From NCBI GenBank assembly GCA_009920495.1, contig RFZW01000004.1:1-50970 (forward strand): a stretch of DNA of 50,970 bases, in the 5' to 3' direction. The notes below the pieces were generated by a model. That model ran no database searches. It saw only the letters and a list, made by a program, of their open reading frames with translations, and was not told the origin of the DNA. The stretch comes from Chitinophagia bacterium (GTDB lineage: Bacteria; Bacteroidota; Bacteroidia; Chitinophagales; Chitinophagaceae). Within the stretch, counting starts at the first letter, position 1. The number at the start of each line of letters is the position of its first letter. Shown in pieces: positions 27,075 to 36,589 of this stretch. The position numbers and the translations under genes are program-made.

Positions 27075-27608
27075 ATGACTATAAACATTAATCATATTGA
27101 TGTTGAATTATTGAATCGTTTGCGAGAAAATGACACGCAAGCATTTGAAAGTATATATAAAAAATACTGGCAAAACCTTTACCTGACAGCCTTTTCCATA
27201 TTAAAAGACAAACAAACTGCGGAGGATATTATACAAGATTTATTTATACAGTTATGGAATAAACGGGCAACAATTTCAGTGACTGTTTCTCTTAATGCAT
27301 ATTTATCCACTTGTATAAAACATGAAGTTTTTAGAATCATCCGAAAACGAATAGCTGAATTAGATACCAATGAAGTTATTCAGCCAGATAAAACCTATAA
27401 TGCACAGGAGTTGATTGAATACAAGGAGTTTCTTGCACATACACAACAGCTAATTGCAAAATTATCAGTTAAGTGTCAGGAGGTTTTTGTTTTAAGTAGG
27501 GAGGATCAATATTCCCATAAAGAAATTGCAGCCCAGCTCAATATTTCTTCAAAAACCGTTGAGAATCATATCGGTAAGGCGCTCGGCCTACTAAAAAATA
27601 GCCTGTAA
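27075..27608 (+). CDS. ECF-type RNA polymerase sigma factor
   Basis: 177 residues with sigma region 2 (about 12-90; FESIYKKYWQNLYLTAFSILKD and AEDIIQDLFIQLWN) and region 4 (about 120-172; REDQYSHKEIAAQLNISSKTVENHI, a helix-turn-helix). This is the Bacteroidota FecI-like group that works with a FecR anti-sigma and an STN-domain receptor. Both lie immediately downstream: FecR at 27689 and SusC at 28901. It is divergent from the dehydrogenase lipoprotein gene; the 159 bases between them should hold the promoters of both. Confidence 0.93.
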   Translation: MTININHIDVELLNRLRENDTQAFESIYKKYWQNLYLTAFSILKDKQTAEDIIQDLFIQLWNKRATISVTVSLNAYLSTCIKHEVFRIIRKRIAELDTNEVIQPDKTYNAQELIEYKEFLAHTQQLIAKLSVKCQEVFVLSREDQYSHKEIAAQLNISSKTVENHIGKALGLLKNSL

Positions 27609-27688
27609 AATATTTTTTTAATTTTATCCCATCTCGACTAGGGGATAAGACCCTTTTTTTACTCTTATAGGGGAGAAAAAACTATATT

Positions 27689-28882
27689 TTGGATAAAAAG
27701 TCAATACTGATATTGTTAGATAGATATTTAAAAAATCAGTCTAATACAAAAGAGAAACAGAAACTAGATGAATTTTTCGAGGAAAATTTAAATTCAATTG
27801 AGGCGTCAAAGTCCATTGAAAATGTTAGTAAACTTGAAGATAAAATTTTTAATTACATCCAATTTGGTATAAAGGAGCAGGTCAAAAAAGAAAGTACTTT
27901 AAATCGCATGCCTTATTTGCAAATTGCCGCTTCCATTTTGGTTATTTTCTTATTTTCTACGTCCATTTATTTTTATAGAAGTTCATTAGCTAGTAAATCG
28001 CAATTGCCAATAGCGCAAGGTGTCGCAAAGCTTGAAGACAAACAACCTGCAAAAAATATTGCAATTTTAACTTTAGGTAATAATTCTCAAATAGTATTGG
28101 ATGAAGCATCCAGTGGCGAAATTGCGCAAGAAAGTGGGGTGAGCATTTTAAAAACAGATAAAGGAGAACTAGTTTATAAAATTAGGAATTCAAATAAGTT
28201 ATCTACCAATGATTTGAATAAGTACAACACAATTTCAACACCTATGGGCGGTAAATTTAAAGTGATATTGCCTGATGGAAGTTTGGTCGTATTGAATGCC
28301 GCCTCTACCTTAAAGTATCCTGTGCACTTTGATGAAAAATTAAGAAAAGTATCTTTTACCGGTGAAGCCTATTTCGAAATCGCGAAATTAGAAGATAAGC
28401 ATAAAAAGCGCGTTCCTTTTTATGTGTATTCTAATGATCAAATAGTAGAAGTGCTGGGAACCCATTTTAATATTAATTCTTATGACAATGAGGAATATAG
28501 CAAAACCACTTTGTTAGAAGGTTCTGTAAAAATCATCAACGAAAAATCAGCAGCTACTGCTAAAATTCTTAAGCCAGGTCAACAGGCAGTGATTAAAAGA
28601 GGGGATATTCAAACTAAAATATTGATTGCAGATGAAGCGCAAGCGTTAGCATGGAAAGACGGCTACTTTTTATTTAAAAATACAAATATCAAAGATGTTG
28701 TAAATGAATTAGAGCGATGGTATAATGTAGATATACAATATGAGGATGCCATGGAATTTGAGAGCATTACTGGCTATATCTCCAGGAATGTGAAAATTTC
28801 AAGCGTTTTAAAAATGTTACAATTAAGTGGTATTGTGAATTATGAAATAAATGGAAGTAAAATAATCATTAAAGGCTCGTAA
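27689..28882 (+). CDS. FecR-family anti-sigma factor
   Basis: 397 residues. A cytoplasmic sigma-binding N-terminus (about 1-70) precedes one membrane helix (about 76-96, LQIAASILVIFLFSTSIYFY). The periplasmic FecR domain follows (about 185-295; ISTPMGGKFKVILPDGSLVVLNAASTL region and FTGEAYFEI), then a C-terminal DUF4974-like domain with WYNVDIQYED. The start codon appears to be TTG after a GGGGAGAAAAA leader, since no ATG is available. The protein should relay ligand occupancy of the SusC receptor to the ECF sigma. Confidence 0.9.
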   Translation: MDKKSILILLDRYLKNQSNTKEKQKLDEFFEENLNSIEASKSIENVSKLEDKIFNYIQFGIKEQVKKESTLNRMPYLQIAASILVIFLFSTSIYFYRSSLASKSQLPIAQGVAKLEDKQPAKNIAILTLGNNSQIVLDEASSGEIAQESGVSILKTDKGELVYKIRNSNKLSTNDLNKYNTISTPMGGKFKVILPDGSLVVLNAASTLKYPVHFDEKLRKVSFTGEAYFEIAKLEDKHKKRVPFYVYSNDQIVEVLGTHFNINSYDNEEYSKTTLLEGSVKIINEKSAATAKILKPGQQAVIKRGDIQTKILIADEAQALAWKDGYFLFKNTNIKDVVNELERWYNVDIQYEDAMEFESITGYISRNVKISSVLKMLQLSGIVNYEINGSKIIIKGS

Positions 28883-28900
28883 AAATATAAATTTCAAAAA

Positions 28901-31900
28901 ATGAAAAAAGTCCTACTCGAATCATTAAAAAATTGGTGGAGCCAATTTATTAATGAGATTGTTGAAGCAGTCAACTTGCATCAATCAAAATTTTTATTGA
29001 AAGTGACATCGCTTGTATTTTTTGTTTTCTTATTTGTTGCAGTTAAGGCCCAAGCTGAAAATGTAAATCAGTTTGTTACTTTAAATGAAACAAATTCAAG
29101 TATCGAGAAAATTATTGTAGAAATCAGAGCGCAGACGGGTTATGATTTTTTGTATAATGCTCGTTTAATGAAGGATACCAAGCCTGTCACTATCGTTGTT
29201 AAAAATGAGTATTTTAAGAAAGTATTGGAAGCTGCTTTGAAAGATCAGCCCATTACATTCGCAATTATTGAAAATACCATCATTTTAAAAAAAGCAGAAA
29301 AGGATAGAAGAAAAAATAATACACCTTTAATTTCTGTATTACCACAGCTCACGAGTCAACCAAACATAACTCCGATAAGTCCTAAATTAGTTACTGAAGC
29401 TGCTATAAATGCGAATCGTACTATATCCGGAAAGGTGCAGGATGCTAAGGGAGAAGCGTTGGCTGGTGTAAGTGTAACCATAAAAGGGACACAAATAGGT
29501 ACCACCACAGATGCAACCGGTTTATTTTCCATTAATGCAGTTGATAATGAAGTGCTTGTTTTTTCATATGTTGGATATGCAACACAGGAGATAAATGCAA
29601 CTGGTAAAAACAATTTAACAATAAAATTAATAGAAGCGAATGCCTCCTTAAGTGAAGTGGTCGTTACCGCATTTGGTGTAAGTAAGCAAAGAAGAGGTTT
29701 GGGTTATGCAGTGCAAGAAGTAGGTGGTAAAGACTTTACAGAAGGTAGAATGAATAATATCGCTAGCGCCTTAACTGGAAAAATTGCAGGTGTGGATGCT
29801 GTGCAAACCAATGCAGGTGCTGGTGCATCAAGTAGGGTGGTTATTCGTGGTAATACTTCATTGAATGGCAACCAACAACCATTATATGTTGTTGATGGAA
29901 TGCCTATTGATAATCAAAATAGAGGACCTGTTACTTCTTCGACCCAAATAAATGTGGATAGAGGCGATGGAATTTCAAGCATTAATCCTGATGACATTGC
30001 TTCCATATCTGTATTGAAAGGGGGCGCAGCTGCTGCGCTTTATGGTAGTCAAGCGGCTAATGGTGTAGTTCTTATTACAACAAAAAAAGGAAATGTACAA
30101 AAGGGGATTGGTATTGAATATACGACTGATGTAAATCAAGGAACACCTTATATTTTTCCAAATTTTCAATACGAATACGGCCAAGGTAATGATGGTGTGA
30201 AGCCTGCAACTGCCGCCGCCGCATTAAGTTCAGGTCGTTTGTCCTATGGTGCAAAAATGGATGGCACACAAGTGATGCAATTTGATGGTGTAGCAAGACC
30301 TTATTCTCCAGTTAATGTGAAACAAAATATTTTGAATTTTTATCAACCAAGTCAAAATATATTAAATAGTATTTCATTAAGTGCAGGTTCTCAAAAAATG
30401 CAAATGCGTTTATCCTTAAGTGACTTAAGAGCAAGAGACCAACAACCAAATTCAGAATTTTTCCGTAAAACGATTAATATGAATATGCGTGCTAAAATGG
30501 GAAAAAATGATTTCATCACTTTAGAGTCAAGTGTACAATATAATATTATTAGAGGTGTGAATCGTCCTAACGTTGGTTATGCAGAATTAAATGCTGCATG
30601 GCCAGTATACTTAGCAGCCAATGTGGTGGATGTAAGAAATATGAGGGGGACTGATCCTACATTGCCTGGTATAAATGCAGCAACTGGAAGAGAGCTTGAA
30701 TGGAATCCAGTGCCTGCGGCAGTCAATCCTTATTATGCAGCTTATCAAATAAGCAATAGAGATGACCAACAAAGATTAATTGGAAGAACAAGTTTGCAAG
30801 TTAATTTGGCTAAGAATTTATTCTTCAAAGGTACCGTAGCGTTGAATTCCCTTTATTACACGGAATCAAACTATGTTCCTAAAACAAATGCATTTACGCC
30901 ATTGGGTTATTTTAGATCTGGAAAGGAGCAATCGAATAAAACAACATTCCAAGGAATCTTGAATTACAATAACCGCTTTATGAGCGATAAAATTGGCTTG
31001 AATTTAATGGCGGGTGCGAACCAAGAAAAAAATGATTACAGCAGTAATACCGCCAATGGTACACAATGGATTGTACCGAATTTGTATAGCATCACCAATT
31101 TAGTAAATAGGGATTTAGCAAATGCAAGTTCTTTATCATTAGCAGGCATTGCATCTGATGGAACTAATTCAGTGTTTAGTGAAGCAAATTTGGATTACGA
31201 TAATTTATTTTTCTTAACTGTCACAGGAAGAAATGATTGGTTCTCTGTTTTAAATCCAGGGTTTAATTCCATTTTCTATCCTTCAGTTGGCGGTAGTTTT
31301 ATATTATCTGATGTTGTTAAAATGCCTAAGTTGATCAACTTTGCAAAATTAAGATCATCTTGGGCTGAAGTAGGAAGTGCAACTGTAAATGCTGGAAGTA
31401 TTAATCAAATTTATACGATTAGCAACTTAAATGCATATGGTTTGCCAACATTAAGTAATCCAAATATATTACCTAACCCAAATATTAGACCAATTACAGC
31501 AACAACCATTGAAGGTGGTTTTGATGTAAGAATGTTGGACAATAGATTAGGTATTGATGTGAACTATTATTCTAGAAGAACCAAGAATGATATATTAGCG
31601 CCACCAATTTCAAATGCAACAGGTTATACAGCAGGTCCGCAAAATATGGGTTTGATAACCAACAAAGGATGGGAGATTACCTTAAGCGGGAATCCAATTA
31701 AGAAAACTGATTTCAGTTGGAATATCGTTTACAATTTTAGTTACAACAAAAGTGAGATCATTGAGTTGGCTCCAGGTATTGATGTGCTTACTTTAGGTAA
31801 TGCGATTGGAGGTCCAACTATTATAAATGCGGTTGGGTTACCTTATTCAACTGTGCGGGCTTATGTAATGAAAAGAGATGCAAGTGGTACGCTAATTTAT

Positions 31901-32497
31901 AACAAGGCAACTGGATATGAAGATAGAGTGTTAAAGGATTTAGGTGTGGGTAATCCACCTTATTTGATGGGATTGAGTAATACTTTCTCTTATAAGAAAT
32001 TCAGTATGACCGTGGATATAGATTCAAAATTTGGTGCAGTAGGGTATAGTAACTTAATGCAATATGCAACTAGATTTGGTTTAACCCCGGTTACCTTACC
32101 TGGTAGAGATAATCCTGCTGGATTAACTGTAACGGGTGTTGATCAAACTGGTGCTCCTTATACAAAAACATGGGCACAAGTTGATTTGGATACTTACTAC
32201 AATAACTTTGGAAGTGCTTATCCTGGCCAATTTGTATATAAAACAGATTTTGTGAAGTTGAGAAGATTAGTAATAAGGTATAATATTCCTCCTAGTACCA
32301 TTAAATTCATGAAAGTTCAGTCTGCATCTATTGGTCTTACTGGTTTAAACTTAGCTATTTTGTATCAAGACAAGTTGATCAAACAAGCTGGAATAGATCC
32401 AGAGATGCAACAAACTGTAGGAAATGCGCAAGGTAGCCAAGGTGTGGCGATGCCAACAACAAGAAATATTGGATTTACCTTGAATATAAAATTCTAA
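28901..32497 (+). CDS. SusC/RagA-family TonB-linked receptor with STN domain
   Basis: 1198-residue outer-membrane transporter. An unusually long N-region precedes the hydrophobic signal core (about 33-52, ending VKAQA). Then come an STN domain (about 60-115; NSSIEKIIVEIRAQTGYDF), a carboxypeptidase-regulatory-like domain (about 172-250; ISGKVQDAKGEALAGVSVTI), the plug with VVDGMPIDNQNRGPV and SISVLKGGAAAALYGSQAANGV, and the barrel ending in RNIGFTLNIKF. The STN domain is what receptors use to contact FecR, so the pair FecR/sigma is almost certainly its signalling partner. It forms the transport pair with the SusD-like gene downstream. Confidence 0.94.
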   Translation: MKKVLLESLKNWWSQFINEIVEAVNLHQSKFLLKVTSLVFFVFLFVAVKAQAENVNQFVTLNETNSSIEKIIVEIRAQTGYDFLYNARLMKDTKPVTIVVKNEYFKKVLEAALKDQPITFAIIENTIILKKAEKDRRKNNTPLISVLPQLTSQPNITPISPKLVTEAAINANRTISGKVQDAKGEALAGVSVTIKGTQIGTTTDATGLFSINAVDNEVLVFSYVGYATQEINATGKNNLTIKLIEANASLSEVVVTAFGVSKQRRGLGYAVQEVGGKDFTEGRMNNIASALTGKIAGVDAVQTNAGAGASSRVVIRGNTSLNGNQQPLYVVDGMPIDNQNRGPVTSSTQINVDRGDGISSINPDDIASISVLKGGAAAALYGSQAANGVVLITTKKGNVQKGIGIEYTTDVNQGTPYIFPNFQYEYGQGNDGVKPATAAAALSSGRLSYGAKMDGTQVMQFDGVARPYSPVNVKQNILNFYQPSQNILNSISLSAGSQKMQMRLSLSDLRARDQQPNSEFFRKTINMNMRAKMGKNDFITLESSVQYNIIRGVNRPNVGYAELNAAWPVYLAANVVDVRNMRGTDPTLPGINAATGRELEWNPVPAAVNPYYAAYQISNRDDQQRLIGRTSLQVNLAKNLFFKGTVALNSLYYTESNYVPKTNAFTPLGYFRSGKEQSNKTTFQGILNYNNRFMSDKIGLNLMAGANQEKNDYSSNTANGTQWIVPNLYSITNLVNRDLANASSLSLAGIASDGTNSVFSEANLDYDNLFFLTVTGRNDWFSVLNPGFNSIFYPSVGGSFILSDVVKMPKLINFAKLRSSWAEVGSATVNAGSINQIYTISNLNAYGLPTLSNPNILPNPNIRPITATTIEGGFDVRMLDNRLGIDVNYYSRRTKNDILAPPISNATGYTAGPQNMGLITNKGWEITLSGNPIKKTDFSWNIVYNFSYNKSEIIELAPGIDVLTLGNAIGGPTIINAVGLPYSTVRAYVMKRDASGTLIYNKATGYEDRVLKDLGVGNPPYLMGLSNTFSYKKFSMTVDIDSKFGAVGYSNLMQYATRFGLTPVTLPGRDNPAGLTVTGVDQTGAPYTKTWAQVDLDTYYNNFGSAYPGQFVYKTDFVKLRRLVIRYNIPPSTIKFMKVQSASIGLTGLNLAILYQDKLIKQAGIDPEMQQTVGNAQGSQGVAMPTTRNIGFTLNIKF

Positions 32498-32516
32498 CTC
32501 AATTAAATTTAAGAAT

Positions 32517-34066
32517 ATGAAAAAGATACTTCCTGTAAAAAAGGAAGTTTAACTGACATCAATATAAATCCTGATGCAATTACATATATAGTCCCAGACT
32601 ATACTTTTACTGCTGCTGCACTCGCAAGTGTTCCTGGACAAAATTACCGTGCACTTGGTCAAGGGTTGCAATATTTTTCAACCTATAAGGAAGTACCCGC
32701 AGTAGGTGATAAATTTTACAACTTCAATGGTACTGCTGGAACATTTGCTATTTATAATAATCAATGGAATAGATTGGTACAATTAAAAGCCAAATTAACT
32801 TCAGCGGATGATGTGAATAAAAAAGCAGCATGTGAAATTTTAAGAATTTTGGCTTTTCACCAACAAACTGATTTGATGGGTGACATGCCTTATTCCGAAG
32901 CAATGAAAGGAATAGATGGATTGAAGCCAAAATATGATACACAAAAATCAATTTATGCTGCAATGCTTTCTGAATTAGAAGCTGCATTAAAATCAATGGA
33001 TCCCTCAAAAGCTAATGTATTTGGCACTGCAGATCCTTATTTTAAAGGGGATGTAACTAAATGGAAAAAATTTGGATACACATTAATGCTTCGTTTGGGT
33101 ATGCGTATGTCAGAAGTAGATGCAGCGACTGCCAAAGCTTGGGTGGAGAAAGCGGCTGCTGGCGGGGTAATGATAGACAATGCGGATATTGCATATATAA
33201 AATTTGCGAATGTTACAGGGCAATTTAATCCAAGAGTAGACGGTATGATTGCAGGTGACTTTACTAGCCCCGGCGGAGATAATGTGGAGGGAAGTAAATG
33301 GTCTGCTAAATTTATTGATCATTTAAAAGCGACAGCTGATCCAAGATTGCCAGTACTATCGGTAGTTTGGGTGCCAACAGGTGGTACATACACTGCTGAT
33401 AACTCAGCAGCAAAACAAAGAGGGATGATCAATGGTAGTATTAATACAAAACCTACGGATTTTGATACTTATTCAGAACCTTCTTTATTGTATATTGACA
33501 GAGGTTCGCCAATAATTACCATGGGACCTGCGGAATCATATTTATTATTATGTGAAGCAGCAGTAAGAGGTTGGACAGTAGGTTTCACAGCTGAAGACGC
33601 ATACAATAAAGCGGTTCGTGCAGCAATGGCGCAATGGGCTTTATGGCCTTCTGTTGCACCTCACTCCGGTGTAATTTCAACAGCTTCTGTAGATGCTTAT
33701 TTGTTAGCAAATCCATTTAAAACAACTGGTACACTTGATCAAAAAATCGAACAAATTGCTACTCAAAAATGGGTTTCTTTGTTAGGTGATGATTATGAAG
33801 TGTATTCAGATTGGAGAAGGGTAAAATATCCAATATTTAATTATGCGAACTGGAAATCAACTTCAGGCGCATTAGTTTCTTATCCTGGAAATGTAACCGC
33901 AGGAAAAATGTGGAGAAGGTTCTCGCTTCCTTTGGATGAGCGTAATGTAAATACAGCTAATTATAATGAGGCTATTAAAAGACAAAGTTTTTCTGAAGAA
34001 ACCGTTGACTTATTGCAGGGCAGAATGTGGTGGGACGTAGGTCCAAAAACAGGACAACAAAATTAG
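32517..34066 (+). pseudogene. SusD/RagB-family lipoprotein with damaged signal peptide
   Basis: The body is a nearly complete SusD_2-type nutrient-binding protein: NNQWNRLVQLKAKL, ILRILAFHQQTDLMGDMPYSEA, ANVFGTADPYFKGDVTKWKKF, LLLCEAAVRGW, WVSLLGDDYEVYSDWRR. The expected start ATG at 32517 reads only MKKILPVKKEV and then stops. From 32531 another frame reads SCKKGSLTDININPDA, which is the lipobox cysteine and mature N-terminus. The hydrophobic core of the signal peptide, some 12-16 codons, is missing and the frame is shifted. The only intact reading frame starts at a TTG (32666) with no leader. As written the product could not be lipidated at the outer membrane, so SusC would lack its lid. 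Confidence 0.85.
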
Positions 34067-34104
34067 TTATAAGATCTTTTAGGGAAGATGGGTTTTGCAA
34101 TCGT

Positions 34105-34140
34105 AAAAAAAGGGTTTAGTAACAACTAAATCCTTTTTTC
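34105..34140 (+). terminator. Terminator after the SusD-like gene
   Basis: Stem 34105-34120 with 34125-34139, loop AACA, one G-U pair, T-run at the end. It separates the sigma/FecR/SusCD block from the downstream enzymes. Confidence 0.75.
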
Positions 34141-34165
34141 ATTAAATTACTATAAAATTATACAT

Positions 34166-35374
34166 ATGAAAAGGAGAGACTTATTAAAATACGCAAGTAT
34201 GTTGCCTATTGGTACAGGTGTTGCTGCAGGCTTGATTCCAACTAAAGCATTCGCGAAAGCCCCGGCTGCTAAAAGAGATATATTAAAAGAGTTGGGGATT
34301 AGAACATTTGTAAATGCTGCGGGTACTTATACCGCGATGACTGCATCATTAATGCATGATGAAGTAGTAGAAACAATTAAGCAAGGCGCAAAGCAATTTG
34401 CCATGTTAGACGAGGTACAAGATAAGGTGGGTGAAAAAATTGCCGAATTATGTCATGCAGAAGCAGCAACAGTTACTGCAGGATGTTGGAGTGCATTGGT
34501 GTTAGGAACCGCAGGCGTATTAACAGGAATGGATATGAAAAAAGTGGCACAACTACCTGATGTAAAAGGAATGAAAGCCGAAGTGATTGTGCAAAAAGGG
34601 CATAACATTGGCTATGTTCATGCATTAACAAACACAGGTGCTATCATTGTTGAAATTGAAACAGTGCAAGAGTTGGAAAAAGCAATCAATGAAAAAACGG
34701 CCATGATGTGGTTTTTGAATTCATACGCGCCCATGGGAAAAATTCAACATGAAGAATGGGTGTCGATTGCTAAAAAACATAAAATTCCAACGATGATTGA
34801 TATGGCTGCAGATGTGCCACCAGTATCAAATTTATGGAAGTACAATGACCTTGGATTCGATTTAGTATGTGTGTCGGGTGGAAAAGCAATGCGTGGTCCT
34901 CAAAGTGCAGGAATATTAATGGGTAAAAAAGAATTGATTGCTGCAGCTAGATTAAGCGCGCCTCCGCGTGGTGGAAATATTGGTAGAGGAATGAAAGTAA
35001 ATAAGGAGGAAGTATTGGGCATGTATGTGGCGCTTGAAAAGTACATTAATCAAGACCACGATGCAGAATGGAAGATGTGGGAATCGAAAATTGATACCAT
35101 TGCCAAATCTGTTGACTCAATTGAAGGCGTAAAAATTGAAATTTCGGTTCCACCTATTGCCAATCATACGCCACTTTTATTTATAAGCTGGGATGAGTCT
35201 AAAGTAAAAACAAGTAATAAGGACTTAATGTTAAAATTAAGAAATGGAAGTCCTTCCATTGAGGTTATGGCAAATGGCACAGGTATAAACATTACCGTGT
35301 TTATGTTACAAGATGGAGAGGAGAAAATTGTAGCAAAGCGCGTAAGGGAAGAATTATTATTAGCAAAAGCTTAA
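34166..35374 (+). CDS. Tat-exported SelA-like/DgaE-like PLP lyase (copy 2)
   Basis: 402 residues, closely similar along its whole length to the copy at 20336-21565. Twin-arginine leader MKRRDLLKYASMLPIGTG, then RTFVNAAGTYTAMTASLMH, the aspartate in TMIDMAADVPP, Schiff-base lysine K240 in SGGKAMRGPQSAG and PPRGGNIGRGMKVNKEE. It begins a run of enzymes (lyase, broken amidohydrolase, kinase, aldolase, MFS carrier, third lyase) with short gaps. Proposed reaction as for copy 1. Duplicated lyases may differ in sugar configuration or be redundant. Confidence 0.85.
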   Translation: MKRRDLLKYASMLPIGTGVAAGLIPTKAFAKAPAAKRDILKELGIRTFVNAAGTYTAMTASLMHDEVVETIKQGAKQFAMLDEVQDKVGEKIAELCHAEAATVTAGCWSALVLGTAGVLTGMDMKKVAQLPDVKGMKAEVIVQKGHNIGYVHALTNTGAIIVEIETVQELEKAINEKTAMMWFLNSYAPMGKIQHEEWVSIAKKHKIPTMIDMAADVPPVSNLWKYNDLGFDLVCVSGGKAMRGPQSAGILMGKKELIAAARLSAPPRGGNIGRGMKVNKEEVLGMYVALEKYINQDHDAEWKMWESKIDTIAKSVDSIEGVKIEISVPPIANHTPLLFISWDESKVKTSNKDLMLKLRNGSPSIEVMANGTGINITVFMLQDGEEKIVAKRVREELLLAKA

Positions 35375-35391
35375 TCTTAAAAAAATAAATT

Positions 35392-35988
35392 ATGAAAAAA
35401 ATAGTTATATCGGTTTTATGTATGGTCGCATTTTTATTTAATACAAGTGCGCAATCGTATAGTATTGTTATAAAAGGAGGATTGGTGATTGATCCAAAAA
35501 ATGGCGTTAATGAAATTATGGATATTGCCATTCAGGATGGTAAAATTGCAAGTGTTGCAAAAAATATAAATGCTACAGGTGCAGCACAAGTGGTAAATGC
35601 AAAAGGTTTAATTGTTTCTCCAGGTTTGATTGACATTCATGGTCACGTTTTTGCAGGGACACAGCCTGATCATTATTTAAGTGATGGAAATAGTGCATTA
35701 ATGCCAGATGGATATACATTTAGGGTAGGAGTTACCACGATTGTTGATTGTGGTGGTGCTGGTTGGAAAAACTTTTCAGTTTTCAAAAAAAATGTAATTG
35801 ATGTATCTCAAACAAGGGTGCTATCTTTTTTAAATATTGTAGGTGAGGGCATGCGCGGCGGAGCGTATGAGCAAGATGCAAGAGATATGGATCCTAAAAT
35901 GGCAGCTTATGTTGCTAAACAAAATAAAAAAGATATTGTAGGACACATGCGCCTTTATCCATACAGGAATTATTTTTTAAGCATTTAA
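35392..35988 (+). pseudogene. Exported amidohydrolase (copy 2), N-terminal fragment
   Basis: Strongly similar to the amidohydrolase at 23900-25153 up to KKDIVG: signal peptide MKKIVISVLCMVAFLFNTSAQ, HGHVFAGTQPDHYLSDG with the metal-binding HxH, and the VGVTTIVDCGGAGWKNF segment. After KKDIVG the frame runs into unrelated residues (HMRLYPYRNYFLSI) and stops. The paralogue has about 33 residues at this point that are missing here, including the bridging metal-ligand lysine region (FKLAHFNG). The lesion is at about 35940. Confidence 0.85.
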
Positions 35989-36536
35989 GACCAGGGGATA
36001 TTTATACGCATGCATTTACAGAATTACAAAGAAGAGATCCAATTGTTGATTTTAAAACGCGTCAATTGAAGCCTTTTATAAAAGAGGCGCAAGCAAGAGG
36101 TATTGTATTTGATGTCGGTTTTGGCGGTGCAAGTTTTGCATTTGATCAAGCATTGCCTGCAATTAAAGCTGGGTTTTATCCAAATACAATTAGTACTGAT
36201 TTACATACGGGAAGTATGAATAATGCAATGAAGGATATGCTAAATGTGATGTCTATATTTATGACCATGGGTATGGATGTGCCTGCGATCATTAAGGCAA
36301 GCACATGGGTGCCTGCACAATCAATTAAAAGAGAAGAGTTAGGAAATTTATCTGTGGGTTCGGTTGCTGATGTAGCTATCCTAGGAATTCGTGAAGGAAA
36401 TTTTGGATTTTTTGATCGTATTGGACATAAAGAAACAGGAACAAAGAAATTTGAATGTCAGGCAACCATTAGAAATGGTAAAATGGTGTATGATTTAAAT
36501 GGTATTACTACACCCATTTTATTGCTGGCTAAATAA
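35943..36536 (+). pseudogene. Exported amidohydrolase (copy 2), C-terminal fragment
   Basis: Continuation of the same gene in another frame: from 35943 it reads THAPLSIQELFFKHLRPGD, then IYTHAFTELQRRDPIV, GGASFAFDQALPAI and ISTDLHTGSMNNAM. These align with the C-terminal half of the intact paralogue. Its first available start codon is a TTG at 36066, an unlikely true start. Without the missing segment the product would lack an intact metal centre. Confidence 0.85.
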
Positions 36537-36589
36537 AACTGTTTCGCTACTTAGAATATGTCTTAAATTAAAACTAGATTGCTAGTCAT

